From contig CP077641.1 in NCBI GenBank assembly GCA_019056435.1, positions 1,302,001-1,366,000 on the forward strand: DNA of 64,000 nt, in the 5' to 3' direction. The translations under genes were made by a program, and so were the position numbers. The notes under the pieces are model-generated. The model was given only the letters and a program-made list of their open reading frames with translations. It was not told the DNA's origin and ran no database searches. Of the stretch, positions 60,364-64,000 are shown one piece after another. Source of the DNA: Stutzerimonas stutzeri. GTDB taxonomy: Bacteria > Pseudomonadota > Gammaproteobacteria > Pseudomonadales > Pseudomonadaceae. Each line of letters starts with the position of its first letter. The first letter of the stretch is position 1.

Positions 60364-60393
60364 GAAAACGCCGTCCTCCGGGACGGCGTTTTC
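60364..60393. terminator. Bidirectional Rho-independent terminator
   Basis: GAAAACGCCGTCC and GGACGGCGTTTTC pair perfectly over 13 bases with a TCCG loop. A/T tracts flank the GC core on both sides, so it serves both the TRAP binding-protein gene and the convergent osmC. Confidence 0.88.
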
Positions 60394-60407
60394 ATTTGCC
60401 TGACTGC

Positions 60408-60833
60408 TTAGCCCTCGAGTGTCGCGTTCAGGCTGATCTGCGCATTCAACACGCGGGATACCGGGCAGCCTTCCTTCGCCTTGTTGGCGATTTCCCGGAA
60501 TTGCTCTTCGCTGGCGCCCGGCACCTTGGCCTTCATCGTCAGGGCGATCTCGGTGATCGCGAAGCCCTCGCCCTGCTTGTCCAGTGTGACTTCGGCGCTG
60601 GTGTCGATCCGCTCGGGGGTCAGGCCCGCCTGGCCGAGCATCATCGAGAAGGCCATCGAGAAGCAGCCGGCGTGGGCGGCGCCGATCAGCTCTTCCGGGT
60701 TGGTCCCCGGTGCGCCTTCGAAGCGCGTGTTGAAACCGTAGGGATTGTCCTTGAGCGCGCCGCTCTGGGTGCTGATGGTGCCCTTGCCGCTCTTCAGATC
60801 ACCTTGCCAGACGGCCGATGCGGTTTTTTTCAT
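60408..60833 (-). CDS. osmC: OsmC-type organic hydroperoxide reductase
   Basis: 141 residues, full length. The two redox cysteines are Cys57 (AAHAGCFSMA) and Cys123 (EGCPVSRVLNA), with Arg in NTRFEGAPGTNPEELI. The enzyme reduces organic hydroperoxides with thiols, probably lipoyl proteins. The KSGKGTIST N-terminus and FEGAPGTNPEEL place it with OsmC rather than Ohr. It is monocistronic, ending at a shared terminator. Confidence 0.93.
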   Translation of the reverse strand: MKKTASAVWQGDLKSGKGTISTQSGALKDNPYGFNTRFEGAPGTNPEELIGAAHAGCFSMAFSMMLGQAGLTPERIDTSAEVTLDKQGEGFAITEIALTMKAKVPGASEEQFREIANKAKEGCPVSRVLNAQISLNATLEG

Positions 60834-60911
60834 GGTGCCTCCAGGTTCGTTGTCGGGACGGTACTCACGCGGCAGGGCGGCGAAGATACGGCGTCGCGCC
60901 TTCGCGTGCGG

Positions 60912-61217
60912 TTACTGCTGTGCGGCGAGCACGGCGCTGGCCAGCTCCATGTCGGTGGCATGCAGGTCAGGCTGGTCGCTGCGGATTTGCTGCAGCATGG
61001 CTTCCAGATAGGGGCCGCGAATCTCGCCATCGCTGGCCACGAAAGTGCCCGCATCTTCGCGTGCCGCGGCGACCAGTTTGTCGTCGCGGAAGGTCATGTA
61101 AGTCGATGCGGTGGTCGCACCCGAGGAGAGGATTTGGCGGACGAAGCCGTTGTCCGCCATCGCCGCGCCGAAGGGCATGGCACTCAACGCGACAGCTGCC
61201 AGGAATTGTTTGCGCAT
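60912..61217 (-). CDS. Small exported protein, DUF2388-like
   Basis: 101 residues with a signal peptide (MRKQFLAAVALSAMPFGAAMA, cleavage near residue 21). The mature part STYMTFRDDKLVAAAREDAGTFVASDGEIRGPYLEAML resembles DUF2388, a family of small exported Pseudomonas proteins of unknown function. The ATG at 61217 is used because it begins the signal peptide; an earlier in-frame start at 61247 adds ten polar residues. Confidence 0.78.
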   Translation of the reverse strand: MRKQFLAAVALSAMPFGAAMADNGFVRQILSSGATTASTYMTFRDDKLVAAAREDAGTFVASDGEIRGPYLEAMLQQIRSDQPDLHATDMELASAVLAAQQ

Positions 61218-61287
61218 TATCGTTGCCTCCGATGATTGACTCATCAAGAAGAGTGCAACGATAACCGCAGAGTTCCTTGTCTCGCGG

Positions 61288-64000
61288 TTATCCGCTGCGC
61301 TCGATCAACTGGCGGACCTTGGCGCCCAGCATGTCGATGCTGAACGGCTTGGACAGCATGTCCATGCCCGGCGCGAGAACTCGCCGCGCACTTCGGCATT
61401 CGGTGCATAACCGGTGATGAACAGCACCTGAAGATCGGGGCGATGCTCCCGGGCGATCTCGGCCAGCTGGCGGCCGTTCATGCCCGGCAGGCCGAAATCG
61501 CTCACCAGCAGATCGATGCGCCGGTCGCTTCGCAGATAGGGCAGCGCCGAGTTGCCGTCGACGGCTTCAAGCACGTGATAGCCCAGCTCCTGCAATACCT
61601 CCACCACAAGCATGCGCACCGCGGCCTCGTCTTCGACCACCAGGACGGTCTCGTCCGATTGCGCGCCTTGTACCGCTGCCGGCGTCTCGCTCGGCGCCTC
61701 GTTCACCTCCACCTGCGCCTGATTGCGGGGCAGGAAGAGGGTGATCAGCGTGCCCTGGCCGGGCGTGCTGTCGATGCGCACGTGGCCCCCGGTCTGCTTG
61801 ACGAAACCGTAGACCATCGACAGGCCCAGACCGGTGCCCTGGCCGATGGGCTTGGTGGTGAAGAAGGGGTCGAAGGCCTTGGCGACCACCTCGGCCGGCA
61901 TGCCGCAGCCGGTGTCGGCGACGCTCAGGGTGACGTAGTCGCCGGGCTCCGGGCTATTCGGTTGGGGCGTGCCGACATGCACGCAACCGGTCTGAATGAC
62001 CAGGCGACCACCGCCGGACATGGCATCGCGCGCATTGATGACGAGGTTGAGCAGCGCATTCTCCAGCTGGTGCGCATCCGTGTACGCCAGCCAGGGGTCG
62101 GTTTGCAGCAGGGTCTCGAAGCGGATGTGCTCGCCGATGGTGCGACGCAGCATGTCTTCCATCGACTGCACCAGCTGGTTGATGTCCACCGGCCGGGTAT
62201 CGAGCGATTGGCGCCGGGCGAAGGCGAGCAGGCGGTGGGTCAGCGCAGCGGCTCGGTTGGCCGAAGTGGTCGCGGCGTCGAGGTAGCGGCCGAGGTCATG
62301 GGTCTGGCCGCTGGCGACGCGGCGCTGGATCAGGTCGAGTGCGCCGAGCACGCCGGTGAGCATGTTGTTGAAGTCGTGCGCCAAACCGCCGGTGAGCTGC
62401 CCGATGGCCTCCATCTTCTGCGCATGACGAAGGGTTTCCTCGGCGCGCTCGCGTTCGCCCATTTCCACGTGCAGCAGGTGGTTGATCTCGGCCAGCTCGC
62501 GGGTTCGCTCGGCGACGCGGCGCTCGAGGTTGTCGTTGAGCTCGCGCAGCGCCTCCTCCGCGGCCACCTGCGCGGTAATGTCGGTATTGGTGCCGAACCA
62601 TTGCGTCACCTGGCCGAACTCGTCGCGAATGGGCAGAGCGCGGGCCAGGAACCAGCGGTACTGGCCATCCTTGCCACGCAGCGGGAAGGTCTCTTCCCAG
62701 ATCGAGCCGATCGCGACGGCGCGCTTCATCGAGGCGCTGACGCGCACGTGATGGTCGGGATGGTGCACCGATCGCCAGCCAAGGGCACGCATGGCTTCCA
62801 GCGTGGTGCCGGTATAGTCGTACCAGCGCTTGTTGTACCAGTAGATGCGCCCGGCCGGGTCGGCCATCCAGGCGAACTGACTCATGTTGTCGGCCAGGGT
62901 GCGGAACTGCTCCTCGCTGGCACGTAGCGCACGTTCGGCCCGCATGCGCTCGTCGGCGGTCCAGGCGCGGTCGGCCACTTCGCGAATGAAGGAGATGTCT
63001 TCCTCGGCCCATTGCCGGGGTGGTCCTGCAGGAGGATCAGCGCGGCGCTGAAGCGGCCCTGCTCCTGCAATGGCACGCAGACCAGGCTCTGAATACGGCG
63101 CAGGCGCAGGCTGGCGGCCTGGGCGGCGGTACGGGTGTCGTGCAGCACGTCTTCGACCACGACCATCTCGTCGTTCTGCAGGTCGTAGACGAAATCACCG
63201 TAGTCGGCGAAGCACATGCGCTCGCTGTATTCGCCCAGCGCGCCGTCGCTCCAGTACCGCTCGACCGTGGCGTACTGGCCGCCCGGGTCGACGGTGAGGA
63301 AGGCGGCGCGGGTGACGTTCAGAGTAGTGCCGAGCGCGCGAACCGCGGCAGTCACGATGGTGATGCTGTCCGGCTGCCCGCGAAGCAGGTCGCCAAGCTC
63401 CATGAGCACCGACTGGCGTTGCTCGGTCAGCTGGCGTTCCTGGATCTGTTCTTCGAGCAGCGCATTCATGCGCAGCAGCTTGAGCGCGGCGTTACGCTCG
63501 GCAGTAATATCGCGGGCCGTGCCGAGCAAGCGAACCTTGCCTCCGGCGTCGATGATCCGGCGGCCGCGGTTGGTGAGCCAACGGAACTGCTCGGTACCCT
63601 CGTCGTACACGCGGTAATCGAGATTGAGCTCGCCGCCGGCGAGGCCGTCCAGCGCATTGCGGAACGCGTCGATGAGGGTGCGTCGGTCGTCGGCGTGCAC
63701 CCGTGCGAAGAACTCGTCGACGCTGAGCTCCGGTTCGTCCGGAGCGACGCCGGCGAGCGCCTTGATCTGGGCGTCCCAGTGCAGGCGATTGTTTTCCAGG
63801 TCGTATTCCCAGACGCCGATCGAAGCGATCTCGTTGGCCAGGCTCACTCGCTGCTCGGCCTCCAGCACCGCCTTGCGCCCGATGGCGCGGTCGGCGGCGG
63901 CACGGATGCGTTCGATCACCTCGCGAACCAGGGCGATATCGGCTTGGCTCCAGTTGCGCGGCGTGGCGCTGGCGAAGAGCAGTACCGGGCAATCCGCGAC
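61288..64000 (-). CDS. Hybrid sensor kinase: GAF-PAS-GAF-PAS-HisKA-HATPase-receiver, 5' end beyond window, two frameshifts
   Basis: The visible part starts in the tail of a GAF-like domain ([20 protein letters not shown]) and continues with a PAS (about 63400-63850), a second GAF (about 62990-63420; ending [25 protein letters not shown]), another PAS, HisKA ([13 protein letters not shown]), HATPase ([20 protein letters not shown]) and a receiver ([12 protein letters not shown]; Asp in [13 protein letters not shown]). It resembles soluble hybrid kinases that phosphorylate their own receiver. The frame breaks near the GGGG at 63016-63019 and near 61378. One missing base at each site restores a continuous protein ending RQLIERSG at 61288. 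No membrane segment is seen. Confidence 0.85.

Overview
The window looks like chromosomal DNA from a gammaproteobacterium of the Pseudomonadaceae, probably a Pseudomonas stutzeri-like (Stutzerimonas) species. This is inferred from the high GC content, the complete spu polyamine locus with the gene order known in Pseudomonas, an rml block, a DctB/DctD-linked TRAP transporter, an RbbA-type transporter and a DUF2388-like protein. I see no phage, plasmid, insertion sequence, rRNA or CRISPR signature. The only tRNA is tRNA-Thr(TGT). No organism name can be proved from the window alone.

Layout. Positions 1-9178 (minus strand) hold a dense signalling block: two tandem histidine kinase/receiver pairs that look like duplicates of each other, a protein joining HPt, two receivers and GGDEF, and a CHASE3 sensor kinase cut off by the window edge. 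Positions 9460-11785 carry a fatty acid desaturase and a PAS-GGDEF protein. Positions 11839-26814 are a polyamine region: agmatine deiminase (aguA), a bacteriophytochrome HWE kinase with its own receiver, a glutamylpolyamine synthetase (spuI-like), and spuABCDEFGH for putrescine/spermidine uptake and catabolism. Positions 26823-29906 hold four small accessory genes. Positions 29962-36660 are a TRAP C4-dicarboxylate transporter (dctPQM) with its DctB/DctD two-component system and a near-perfect sigma-54 promoter in front of dctP.

Positions 36732-40105 are the dTDP-rhamnose genes rmlBACD. Positions 40592-45538 are a YhiI/RbbA/YhhJ-type export system, and 45651-49139 a second Mla-like lipid transport operon (STAS-MlaE, MlaF, MlaD, lipoprotein). 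Then come VanZ-like, CtaG-like and DedA genes, and a three-gene surface polysaccharide cassette (flippase, nitroreductase, polysaccharide pyruvyl transferase) at 51479-55056. A 615-base intergenic stretch with terminators on both strands separates it from tRNA-Thr. The right end holds a methyltransferase, a divergent TRAP system around an ACTACGTACGTAGT palindrome, OsmC, a DUF2388-like protein and a large hybrid kinase that runs off the window.

A striking technical feature is that 13 genes contain apparent single-base frameshifts, 15 in all, many of them at or beside short G/C/T runs. In every case the protein resumes in another frame with family-typical sequence, and for the complete genes a one-base correction per site restores an open frame. 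I read most as sequence errors and give the corrected gene extents.
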